From DASZHJ01 sp035517495 (lineage in GTDB: Bacteria; Pseudomonadota; Alphaproteobacteria; ATCC43930; CGMCC-115725), in assembly GCA_035517495.1 (NCBI GenBank), contig DATIYT010000044.1, forward strand, positions 1-64,000: DNA of 64,000 nt, written 5' to 3'. How positions within the stretch are numbered: position 1 is the stretch's first letter; each line of letters opens with the position of its first letter. A program made the position numbers and the translations under genes. Of this stretch, positions 35,103 to 43,351 are shown in pieces. Under the pieces are notes generated by a model, which saw nothing but the letters and a program-made list of their open reading frames with translations, ran no database searches and was not told the origin of the DNA.

Positions 35103-36103
35103 TTCGGTCTATTCGGGTGTTGGCGATCGTTGGGTTGACAGGCGTTTTGGCCGCGACGGCGACGGTGGCGCAGACCTTGCAGGAGCAGAACCAGCAGCTC
35201 TTTCATCAACTGGAGACGGAGCGCGGGGTCACCGCCGAACAGCTACAAAAGGTTCGCGCGATATTCGCGGGCTCACCTTATATCGGGCAAGGAAATCCAG
35301 CGATTACCCGGCATCCCGTGACACCGGAGCAATGCCTGGCGACGCTGCAGCAGCAACACGTACAATACGCGAATCCGGAATTTGAGCGCATCTGCGGCGC
35401 CAAATACATGGCTCCGCTTTACGATCCCACCAAGGAGAAGCCCGAGCAGGCAAAGGCGTGCATCGATCAGTTCGAATATCCCGACATTCCCTGCGCCTAC
35501 CCCGTGGTTTGGGTGCGCGCGCGCGAGGCCGCGGAGATATGCGAAGCGGAAGGCAAGCGCATTTGCGACGCTCATGAGTGGGAGGGTGCTTGCGCGGGCC
35601 GCCTGGAGCCGCCCGACTACCGCTTCGATCTGGCACAGGGCGTTAGCCCAAACGAAGCCGTCGCGCGCATGCGCGCGGCGCACAATCGCGCGCATGAGGC
35701 CGACAAGTCCTGGAGCTACGGCCCCACCTATCAGCGCGGCATATGCGCGACGGGCAGCATCAAAACCGCGGGCTGCAACGGCGGAAGCTGGACGCAGTGC
35801 GGCTCCAACACCTATCCCGTCGGTGACTTCCCGGCCTGTCACAGCTCGCTCGGCGTTTATGACCTCAACGGCAATGCCGCCGAGCACATGAACCTGCCGC
35901 TCAACGAAAGCCAGATGGCGAGCCGCGGCAGCAAGGAGCTGGGCTACACCGAGATGAAGGGGAGCTGGTTCATCTTCGACACCTATCGTGCGCACGAGGA
36001 TTGGTGTCGATGGCGCGCGCCGTTCTGGCACGGCTCACGGGTCATGGACCCGAAGAGTCACGCGAACTACCACCTGGGATTTCGCTGCTGCAAGTCGCTC
36101 TGA
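35099..36103 (+). CDS. Exported SUMF1/FGE-sulfatase-domain-like protein
   Basis: This 334-residue protein has a signal peptide (VLAIVGLTGVLAATATVAQ) and many cysteines, so it is probably disulfide-bonded in the periplasm. SUMF1-fold marks are CIDQFEYPDIPCAYP (121-135), RICDAHEWEGACAG, VYDLNGNAAEHM (about 253-264) and the terminal NYHLGFRCC. The Cys pair of true formylglycine-generating enzymes is incomplete: KGSW (287-290) lacks the first Cys and only Cys303 is near the second. It is last in the operon, overlapping the previous stop by four bases. Confidence 0.75.
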   Translation: MIRSIRVLAIVGLTGVLAATATVAQTLQEQNQQLFHQLETERGVTAEQLQKVRAIFAGSPYIGQGNPAITRHPVTPEQCLATLQQQHVQYANPEFERICGAKYMAPLYDPTKEKPEQAKACIDQFEYPDIPCAYPVVWVRAREAAEICEAEGKRICDAHEWEGACAGRLEPPDYRFDLAQGVSPNEAVARMRAAHNRAHEADKSWSYGPTYQRGICATGSIKTAGCNGGSWTQCGSNTYPVGDFPACHSSLGVYDLNGNAAEHMNLPLNESQMASRGSKELGYTEMKGSWFIFDTYRAHEDWCRWRAPFWHGSRVMDPKSHANYHLGFRCCKSL

Positions 36104-36118
36104 TCGCGATCGCGCTGC

Positions 36119-37087
36119 TCAATGCTCGCTGTCGACGGCAAAGGAGCGCGCGATCGCCACACGCGTCGTATCCGATCCTGGAAGGGCGACGCCCTGGGCG
36201 GCGGGCGCGCTCAGCGATGCCGTCAGCGTAGTCAGCTCGGGTATCGGTCCCTCGTCGCTCAGTACCGGAGCGAGCACCGGGTCCGCAAGCACGTCGAAGA
36301 TCGATCGCGCTTCGCCGTTCACGTAAACGACCGTGCTGACGAGACGTACGCCGTGGCTGTAATCGGCATAGCGCGCGCCATGCAGGGTGCTGAGCGGTTG
36401 GATCGGGTCATTGTCGGCCCAATGCCATCCATAGATCGCCACGCGGTCGGGAAGGCGGCGCAAGCGATTGGTCAGGACGAGGTCCTTCTTGTGCCCCGCC
36501 GTCAGCACGCCCGTCGCGGCGCCAAGCGCGCGCCGCTGTTGGTCAATGAGATCGCTATGATGCCGGTAGTAGCCGGTTGAGCGCATCTGATCTCCGGCGG
36601 GCAAGGGCTGCGGCTTGAGGCGCACGACGGACTGCTCGTAGATCGCATCGACAATCTTGGCCGTCGGAAGCGTGAAGCCATAGTGATGCGCAATCCGCAG
36701 CGCTGTCCCCAGTCGCATCGGCACGTAGAGGAAGTCGCTGCCCGAACCGACCGCGAGGTAGTCGGGCGCGACGCAAACCGTCACGCGAATGCTCCTGCCG
36801 TCCGGTGTCTCGCCCTCCAAGGTGACCGGCGCTAGCTGCTTCAGGAACGATGGCATGTCGCCCGCGAGCAACGCGGTTTCGATCGCCGCTTCACGCTCGT
36901 CATCGCTCATGAGCGCGATGCGCCGCGTGAACTCACTGCCGCTCGGCGCCGATGGTGGGCGCACCCAGGTTCTCTGTGACAACGCATTGCCGCAGGGCGA
37001 CGGCGCGGTCGCGGCCGACGCTATCGCGGGAACCACGAAGAAGGCACAAAGGCCAAATGCGAACGTCCTCAGATTCCGAACGGTCAC
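36119..37087 (-). CDS. Exported protein of unknown family
   Basis: This 322-residue protein starts best at GTG 37087, five bases behind GGAGGGG; an ATG at 37126 gives 13 more residues and no better RBS. It opens with a signal peptide (LRTFAFGLCAFFVVPAIASA). I do not recognise the family. Conserved-looking blocks are TAGHKKDLVLT, VAIYGWHWADNDPIQPLSTL and YADYSHGVRLVS, whose Asp/His/Tyr residues suggest an enzyme site. It converges on the SUMF1-like gene with a 15-base gap. Confidence 0.65.
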   Translation of the reverse strand: MTVRNLRTFAFGLCAFFVVPAIASAATAPSPCGNALSQRTWVRPPSAPSGSEFTRRIALMSDDEREAAIETALLAGDMPSFLKQLAPVTLEGETPDGRSIRVTVCVAPDYLAVGSGSDFLYVPMRLGTALRIAHHYGFTLPTAKIVDAIYEQSVVRLKPQPLPAGDQMRSTGYYRHHSDLIDQQRRALGAATGVLTAGHKKDLVLTNRLRRLPDRVAIYGWHWADNDPIQPLSTLHGARYADYSHGVRLVSTVVYVNGEARSIFDVLADPVLAPVLSDEGPIPELTTLTASLSAPAAQGVALPGSDTTRVAIARSFAVDSEH

Positions 37088-37439
37088 TCGTTCCCCTCCG
37101 ATGCGTCCAGACGAGTGAGGAAACATCCCCCACGCGCCGCCTGCGGTTAGGCGTGCGTATTAAGCAGGTGCTTACCATAAAAATTCCTTTAAGGGGTAGC
37201 GCCTCTTGCGGATCTTTTTTGCAGCGAAGGCGCGAATTGCGCGAGATGGTGCGCTGCGGTTGAGAAACACAGCGAATTCGCAATCGAGACCGGCATGCGA
37301 TAACGCGGCAAAGCAAATAGGCCACCGAGCCTCTAGATAGAACCCGGCGATCAAAGCTGCTACATTGACGTTAACTGAGAGCGCCCGAGACAGAGGTGCG
37401 GCGCGAGCAGGCACCCGTCGGGAAGCCAGGGAGGATCCC
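37088..37439. other. Divergent promoter region ahead of the cox operon
   Basis: The 352 bases between the unknown exported gene and coxM hold no gene I can support. Two palindromes stand out: TAAGCAGGTGCTTA at 37160-37173 (six-base arms, two-base centre) and GCGAATTCGC at 37272-37281. A related GCGAATTGCGC lies about 35 bases before the latter. They are candidate operators for either divergent gene. Confidence 0.4.
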
Positions 37440-38306
37440 GTGATTCCAGGAGCGTTCGACTATCATCGTCCGTCGTCCGTGGCGGATGCGGTGGCGTTGC
37501 TCGCCCGATTAGGCGCGGATGCGCGCGTGCTCGCGGGCGGGCACAGCCTCATTCCCATGATGAAGTTGCGGCTCGCGACGCCGCAGCATCTGGTCGATCT
37601 CGCGGGCGTGAGCGAGCTCAGGGGCGTGCGCGCCGATGGCGCCAATATCGTCATCGGAGCGATGACGACCCAGCATGAGGTCATCGGCTCGGATCTGCTG
37701 AGCGCCAAGATTCCGATCCTCCGCGAGACCGCGCTACAAATCGCCGATCCTCAGGTGCGGTACTGCGGAACGATCGGCGGCAATGTAGCCAACGGCGATC
37801 CCGGGAACGACATGCCGGCAGTGATGATGTGCCTCGGCGCCACGTACGAAGTGCGCGGCCCGAGCGGCACACGGCAGATCGCCGCCCGCTCCTATTATCA
37901 GGGGACCTTCGTCACGGCGCTGAAAGCGGACGAAATCGTAACCGCGATCCGCATTCCGGCGCCGGCGGTTGGACATGGCCACGCCTATGAAAAGCTGAAG
38001 CGTAAGATCGGCGATTATGCGACGGCTGCTGCCGCGGTCGTGTTGACCATGAGCGGCGGTAAGGTCGCGAGCTGCTCGATCGGGCTCACCAATGTCGCCG
38101 ACCAACCGCTATGGGCCGAGGAAGCCGGCAAAATCGTGGTGGGGTCGAGCCTCGACGCGGCAACGATCAAGAAGGCGGTGGCTGCCGCCGAAGCGATCAC
38201 CGATCCGGCGTCCGATACCCGCGGACCCGCGGCCTACCGCACCAAGGTTGCGGGCGTGATGGTGGCGCGGGCGCTCGCCCGAGCTCGTCAGAACGCCAAA
38301 GCGTGA
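37440..38306 (+). CDS. coxM: Carbon-monoxide dehydrogenase, FAD subunit
   Basis: This 288-residue protein (the usual CoxM length) starts at GTG 37440, six bases behind AGGGAGG. The frame is open upstream to 37365, but those residues are not family-like. FAD contacts are visible in AGGHSLIPMMKLRLA and TIGGNVANGDPGNDMPAVM. It takes electrons from CoxS and passes them to quinone or another acceptor. First gene of coxMSL, with 16 bases before coxS. Confidence 0.94.
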   Translation: MIPGAFDYHRPSSVADAVALLARLGADARVLAGGHSLIPMMKLRLATPQHLVDLAGVSELRGVRADGANIVIGAMTTQHEVIGSDLLSAKIPILRETALQIADPQVRYCGTIGGNVANGDPGNDMPAVMMCLGATYEVRGPSGTRQIAARSYYQGTFVTALKADEIVTAIRIPAPAVGHGHAYEKLKRKIGDYATAAAAVVLTMSGGKVASCSIGLTNVADQPLWAEEAGKIVVGSSLDAATIKKAVAAAEAITDPASDTRGPAAYRTKVAGVMVARALARARQNAKA

Positions 38307-38322
38307 TCGCGAGGAGATGCCA

Positions 38323-38823
38323 ATGGCCAAGGCCCAAATATCGATGACGGTGAACGGCAGGCCCGCCGAAGCGCTGGTCGAGCCGCGCCTGCTCCTCATT
38401 CATTTCCTGCGAGACGAACTTGGACTGACCGGTCCGCATATCGGCTGCGACACCACCCATTGCGGTGCCTGCACCGTCGACCTCGATGGCAAGTCGGTCA
38501 AATCGTGCACGATGTTTGCGATCCAAGCGAACGGCGCGCAGGTCCGCACCATCGAAGGCATGGCCGCCGCCGACGGGACATTGCATGCGCTGCAGGAAGG
38601 TTTCCGCGAGATGCACGGTCTTCAATGCGGCTTCTGCACGCCGGGCATGATCATGCGCGCCTGGCGGCTGTTGCAGGAAAATCCGAAACCGAGCGAGGAA
38701 GAAATCCGCTTCGGCATCTCGGGCAATCTCTGCCGCTGCACCGGTTACCAGAACATCGTGAAAGCGATCCGGTACGCCGCCGCCAAGCTTGCGGGCGTGC
38801 CTTTTGAGGAGGCCGCGGAATGA
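38323..38823 (+). CDS. coxS: Carbon-monoxide dehydrogenase, [2Fe-2S] subunit
   Basis: This 166-residue protein starts at ATG 38323, eight bases after GAGGAG; another ATG six bases earlier is possible. It carries two [2Fe-2S] clusters: a plant-ferredoxin-type site in GCDTTHCGACTVDLDG with the later Cys in KSCTM, and a helical site in LQCGFCTPGMIM plus GNLCRCTGYQNIVKA. It links CoxL to CoxM. The stop overlaps the coxL start by four bases. Confidence 0.95.
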   Translation: MAKAQISMTVNGRPAEALVEPRLLLIHFLRDELGLTGPHIGCDTTHCGACTVDLDGKSVKSCTMFAIQANGAQVRTIEGMAAADGTLHALQEGFREMHGLQCGFCTPGMIMRAWRLLQENPKPSEEEIRFGISGNLCRCTGYQNIVKAIRYAAAKLAGVPFEEAAE

Positions 38824-41240
38824 ATGACGCAACTCTACCGGCTGCCGAGCGTGCCGAGAAACTGCAGGGCGTCGGCTGCAAGCGCAAGCGCGTCGAGGAT
38901 ATTCGCTTTGTCCAAGGCAAGGGCTCCTACGTCGACGACCTGAAATTGCCGGGCATGCTCTACGGCGATTTCGCGCGCTCTCCCTATGGCCATGCCCGCA
39001 TCAAATCGATCGATCCGAGCAAGGCCAAGGCGGTACCGGGAGTGCTGGCGGTTCTGACCGCTGCCGAACTGAAGCCGCTCAGCCTGCACTACATGCCGAC
39101 GCTTGCGGGCGACGTGCAGGCGGTGCTCGCCGAAGAAAAGGTGCTGTTCCAGAACCAGGAGGTCGCGTTCGTCGTCGCCGAGAGTCGCTATGCCGCGGCC
39201 GACGGCGCCGATCTCGTCGCTGTCGAGTATGAGAGCCTGCCGGTTCTCGTCGACCCGCTGAAGGCAATGGCCCCCGACGCGCCGCTGCTGCGCGAGGACA
39301 TCAAGGACAAGACCACGGGCGCCCATGGTGCGCGCAAGCACCACAACCACATCTTCAACTGGCAGATCGGCGACAAATCGGAAACCGATGCCGCCTTCCG
39401 CAAGGCCGACGTCACCATCAAGGAGCTGATCTCCTATCAGCGCGTTCATCCATCGCCGCTCGAGACCTGCCAGTGCGTTGCTTCTTTCGACAAGATCAAG
39501 GGTGAGCTGACGCTATGGGGGACGTTCCAGGCCCCGCACGTGATTCGCACGGTCGCCTCGCTGATCTCGAAGATTCCCGAGCACAAGATTCACGTGATCT
39601 CGCCCGATATCGGCGGCGGCTTCGGCAACAAGGTCGGTGCCTATGCCGGGTATATCTGCGCCATCGTCGCCTCGATCGTCACGGGGCGGCCGGTGAAATG
39701 GGTCGAGGATCGCATCGAAAATCTGTCGACCACCGCGTTCGCGCGCGATTACCACATGGAAGCGGAGATCGCCGCCACGAAGGATGGCCGAGTGACGGCC
39801 CTTAGGGTCCACACAATCGCCGACCACGGTGCATTCGACGCGTGCGCCGATCCAAGCAAATGGCCGGCCGGCTTCTTCAATATCGTCACGGGTTCTTACG
39901 ATTTTCCGGTCGCGCATGTCTCGGTCGACGGCGTCTATACCAACAAGGCGCCGGGCGGCGTGGCCTATCGATGCTCGTTCCGCGTGACGGAGGCCGCCTA
40001 TTGCATCGAGCGCGCGATGGACATCATGGCGCAAAAGCTCGGCATGGATCCCGCCGAGTTCCGTATGAAAAACCTGATCCGCCGCGAGCAGTTTCCTTAC
40101 AAATCGGTGCTCGGCTGGGAATACGATTCCGGCGACTATCACACCGCCTTGCAGAAGGTGATGGACGCAGTCGGCTACAAGAAGCTGCGCGAAGAGCAAA
40201 AAGCGAGGCAGGAGGCGTTCAAGCGCGGCGAGACCCGCGAGCTGATGGGCATTGGGGTCATCATGTTCACCGAGATCGTCGGCGCCGGGCCATCGCGCAA
40301 CTGCGACATCTTGGGGATCGCGATGTTCGATTCCGCGGAAATCCGCATTCATCCCACGGGCGCCGCGATCGCGCGCCTCGGCACCAAGTCTCAGGGCCAG
40401 GGCCACGAGACGACCTACGCCCAGATCATCGCGACCGAGCTTGGCCTCAACGCCGACAACATCACGGTCGAAGAAGGCAACACCGACACCGCGCCCTATG
40501 GTCTCGGAACCTACGGATCGCGCTCGACGCCGGTCTCCGGCGCCGCAACGGCGATGGCGGCGCGCAAGATCAAGGCGAAGGCGCAGATGATCGCGGCGCA
40601 CCTCCTCGAAGTGCACGACGACGATCTCGAATGGGACGTCGATCGCTTCCGCGTCAAGGGTGCTCCCGAGCGCTTCAAGACCATGACCGAGCTTGCCTGG
40701 GCCGCCTATCACGGCGTGCCGCCGGGCATGGAGCCCGGGCTCGAGGCCGTCAGTTACTATGATCCGCCGAACATGACCTATCCGTTCGGCGCCTACGTCT
40801 GCGTGGTCGACGTGGACGTCGATACCGGCGTCACCAAGATCAGGCGCTTCTATGCGCTCGACGATTGCGGCACCCGCATCAACCCGATGATCATCGAGGG
40901 CCAGATTCACGGCGGACTCACCGAGGCCTTTGCCATCGCGATGGGTCAGGAGATCCGCTACGACGAGACCGGCAACGTCGTGACCGCGTCCTTCCTGGAC
41001 TATTTCATGCCGACCGCCGTCGAAACGCCGAAGTGGGAGACGGATTGGACGACCACGCCCTCGCCGCACCACCCGATCGGCGCCAAGGGCGTCGGCGAGA
41101 GTCCCAATGTCGGCGGCGTCCCTTGCTTCGCGAACGCCGTCAACGACGCCTTCAAGTTCCTGGGCTCGACGCATATTGCGATGCCGCACGATCATTGGCG
41201 GACGTGGATGGCCGCGGAAAAATTGGGCTTGCACGGGTGA
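38820..41240 (+). CDS. coxL: Aerobic carbon-monoxide dehydrogenase, Mo-Cu catalytic subunit, form I
   Basis: This 806-residue protein holds the Mo-cytosine dinucleotide and the Mo-S-Cu centre that oxidises CO to CO2. The active-site loop reads AYRCSFR (382-388), with Cys385 to bind copper; this is the form I signature, against AYRGAGR in form II. The conserved Glu760 in GAKGVGESP and PDIGGGFGNK near 263-271 are also present. It is full-length. Its TGA overlaps the coxD GTG start. Confidence 0.97.
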   Translation: MNDATLPAAERAEKLQGVGCKRKRVEDIRFVQGKGSYVDDLKLPGMLYGDFARSPYGHARIKSIDPSKAKAVPGVLAVLTAAELKPLSLHYMPTLAGDVQAVLAEEKVLFQNQEVAFVVAESRYAAADGADLVAVEYESLPVLVDPLKAMAPDAPLLREDIKDKTTGAHGARKHHNHIFNWQIGDKSETDAAFRKADVTIKELISYQRVHPSPLETCQCVASFDKIKGELTLWGTFQAPHVIRTVASLISKIPEHKIHVISPDIGGGFGNKVGAYAGYICAIVASIVTGRPVKWVEDRIENLSTTAFARDYHMEAEIAATKDGRVTALRVHTIADHGAFDACADPSKWPAGFFNIVTGSYDFPVAHVSVDGVYTNKAPGGVAYRCSFRVTEAAYCIERAMDIMAQKLGMDPAEFRMKNLIRREQFPYKSVLGWEYDSGDYHTALQKVMDAVGYKKLREEQKARQEAFKRGETRELMGIGVIMFTEIVGAGPSRNCDILGIAMFDSAEIRIHPTGAAIARLGTKSQGQGHETTYAQIIATELGLNADNITVEEGNTDTAPYGLGTYGSRSTPVSGAATAMAARKIKAKAQMIAAHLLEVHDDDLEWDVDRFRVKGAPERFKTMTELAWAAYHGVPPGMEPGLEAVSYYDPPNMTYPFGAYVCVVDVDVDTGVTKIRRFYALDDCGTRINPMIIEGQIHGGLTEAFAIAMGQEIRYDETGNVVTASFLDYFMPTAVETPKWETDWTTTPSPHHPIGAKGVGESPNVGGVPCFANAVNDAFKFLGSTHIAMPHDHWRTWMAAEKLGLHG

Positions 41241-42118
41241 CGCTCAGCCGGGAGCAGATCGCGGAGGGGCTGGCGGCGGCGGGCTATATCGCGGACCCCG
41301 ATCTCGCGACCGCGCTCTGGATGATGGAGCTGCTGCACCGCCCGTTGCTGCTCGAGGGCGAGGCGGGCGTGGGCAAGACGGAAGTGGCCAAGGCGCTCGC
41401 GATGCTGCATGGCGCGGAGCTGATCCGTCTCCAATGCTACGAGGGTCTCGATCATCACGCGGCGCTCTACGAATGGAACTACCAGCGCCAGTTGCTCGCG
41501 ATCAAGGCGCGCGAGGGCGCGGGCGAAGGCGCCGATGCGATAGAGGAGCATATCTTTTCCGAGCGCTATCTGCTGGAGCGGCCCTTGTTGGCGGCAATCC
41601 GCCGGCTCTCGCCGCCCGTGCTGCTCATCGACGAGGTCGATCGCGCCGACGAGGAATTCGAGGCGCTGTTGCTCGAGCTGCTCTCGGATTTCCAGGTGAG
41701 CATCCCCGAGCTCGGCGTGATTCGGGCGACGGCGATTCCGCGGGTGGTGCTGACGTCGAACGGCACGCGTGAACTGTCGGACGCGCTGCGCCGGCGCTGC
41801 CTCTACCACTACGTCGATTTTCCTGACGTCGATCGCGAGGCGCGCATCATCGTGACGCGCGTGCCTCAGATTGACGTGGCGCTGGCGCAGCAGATCGCGC
41901 GCATGGTCAATGCGATCCGCAAGGAGGATCTGCGCAAACAGCCCGGCGTCGCCGAGACGCTCGACTGGGCGGCGACGCTCGCGGGCATTGCCGTCCGCGA
42001 CTTGCGTCAGGAGCCGGAGATGGTCCACGAGACCATGATCTGCCTCCTGAAGACTCATGAGGATCGCGTTCGACTGACCCGCGAGGTCACGGACCGGCTC
42101 CTCGGCAAGGTAGCGTAG
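41237..42118 (+). CDS. coxD: CoxD, MoxR-type AAA+ ATPase
   Basis: This 293-residue protein starts at GTG 41237, overlapping the coxL stop. The Walker A motif is LLEGEAGVGKTEVAKAL and the Walker B motif PVLLIDEVDRADEEFEALL; sensor residues follow in LTSNGTRELSDALRRRC. In Oligotropha CoxD is needed to build the sulfur- and copper-containing centre of CoxL, acting with the VWA protein CoxE. The first 15 or so residues before the P-loop domain are short, as in CoxD. Confidence 0.92.
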   Translation: MTLSREQIAEGLAAAGYIADPDLATALWMMELLHRPLLLEGEAGVGKTEVAKALAMLHGAELIRLQCYEGLDHHAALYEWNYQRQLLAIKAREGAGEGADAIEEHIFSERYLLERPLLAAIRRLSPPVLLIDEVDRADEEFEALLLELLSDFQVSIPELGVIRATAIPRVVLTSNGTRELSDALRRRCLYHYVDFPDVDREARIIVTRVPQIDVALAQQIARMVNAIRKEDLRKQPGVAETLDWAATLAGIAVRDLRQEPEMVHETMICLLKTHEDRVRLTREVTDRLLGKVA

Positions 42119-42135
42119 GGCGGCGAGAGGCTGCC

Positions 42136-43332
42136 ATGGCGACTGTCCCGCCGAGCGCTTCGCCACCTTCGATTGGAGCGGGCGCGCGCCTGAGGCTCGC
42201 TGGTTTTGTCCACACTTTGCGCGGCAACGGATTTCGGATCGGCCTCGCGGAAACCCGCGATGCGCTCGGGGTCCTGGCATCGCCCGCGGCCGATCGGCCG
42301 GCGTCGCTCAAGGCTGCGCTGCGCGCACTGTTCTGCGCCACCCATTCCGACTGGATGCGCTTCGACGATATTTTCGACGCTTACTGGCGGGGTGAGGGCG
42401 TGCGAGGTGTCGAGACTCGCGTTACGGCCGCCGAGCGGCGGAGTTTGTCGGAAGCGACGCCGCTCTTGGGACTTGATAGCGAGGACACCCGCGGATTGGC
42501 AGCGCGCGTCGAGCGCCGCGAAGGCGCGGGCGACACTGAGGCTCCCGGTAGCGGTCGCCGCGAAGGTGCGTCGCGCCGCGAATGGCTCGCCTCGACCGAC
42601 ATGCGCCATATCGTCGATCCCGAGGATATCGCCGCCGCCCACGCGCTGGCGTGCCGCCTGGCGCGCGCGATGCGCGTGCGGCTGACCCGCCGCGAACGGG
42701 CGAGCCGGCGGGGCACGCGGCTCGATCTCCGGCGCACCATTCACCGCAACATCTCGCGCGGTGGCACGCCGATCGATCTTGTTTTCCGCCGCCGCAAGCC
42801 GAAGCCGTTGCGCCTGGTGGTGCTGCTCGACGCCTCGGGATCGATGAACCTCTACACCGCTTTCTTCGTGCGGTTCATTCACGGCGTCCTCGATGCGTTC
42901 CACGAGGCCGAAGCCTTCGTCTTCCATACGCGGCTCGCCCATGTATCGGATTCGCTGCGCGACCGTGATCCCGCACGCGCGGTCGATCGCTTGTCGCTGA
43001 TCGCGCAAGGCGTGGGCGGCGGCACGCGTATCGGCGAGAGTCTCGCGACCTTTAATCGCTGGCACGCAAAGCGGGTCATTCACTCGCGCACCGCCGTAAT
43101 GATCGTTTCCGACGGGTATGACACCGGCTCACCCGAGGAATTGGGTGTTCAGATGCGACACCTTAGGCGCCGCTGCCGGCGGATCATCTGGCTTAATCCG
43201 CTGATCGGTTGGCGCGACTACGCGCCGGTTGCGCGCGGCATGCAAATGGCGCTCCCCTATATCGATCTGTTTGCGCCGGCGCATAATGTCGACAGCCTTG
43301 CCGCCTTGGAGCCGCACCTCGCAAGGATCTGA
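42136..43332 (+). CDS. coxE: CoxE, von Willebrand factor A protein
   Basis: This 398-residue protein has a C-terminal VWA domain with the metal-ion-dependent adhesion motif LVVLLDASGSMNLYTAFF (D-x-S-x-S) and a YDTGSPEELG block. The N-terminal region is charged, Arg-rich and unlike a membrane protein. CoxE partners the CoxD ATPase in maturing the Mo-Cu site. It lies 17 bases after coxD. No coxF or coxG follows; a DUF4213/DUF364 gene occupies that place. Confidence 0.9.
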   Translation: MATVPPSASPPSIGAGARLRLAGFVHTLRGNGFRIGLAETRDALGVLASPAADRPASLKAALRALFCATHSDWMRFDDIFDAYWRGEGVRGVETRVTAAERRSLSEATPLLGLDSEDTRGLAARVERREGAGDTEAPGSGRREGASRREWLASTDMRHIVDPEDIAAAHALACRLARAMRVRLTRRERASRRGTRLDLRRTIHRNISRGGTPIDLVFRRRKPKPLRLVVLLDASGSMNLYTAFFVRFIHGVLDAFHEAEAFVFHTRLAHVSDSLRDRDPARAVDRLSLIAQGVGGGTRIGESLATFNRWHAKRVIHSRTAVMIVSDGYDTGSPEELGVQMRHLRRRCRRIIWLNPLIGWRDYAPVARGMQMALPYIDLFAPAHNVDSLAALEPHLARI

Positions 43333-43351
43333 CACCGCGGAGACAATCGCC

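Noticed and set aside
37369..37382. TTGACGTTAACTGA before coxM as an FNR-type site
   Set aside because: Only the left half fits; the right half does not match ATCAA.
37365..37439. An upstream extension of CoxM by 25 residues
   Set aside because: The extension is Arg/Ala-rich and not family-like, and GTG 37440 has a strong RBS and gives the normal 288-residue length.
39513..41234. A 573-codon minus-strand open frame opposite coxL
   Set aside because: CoxL is certain from its active-site and cofactor motifs; the antisense product has no domain, and long antisense frames are expected at this GC content.
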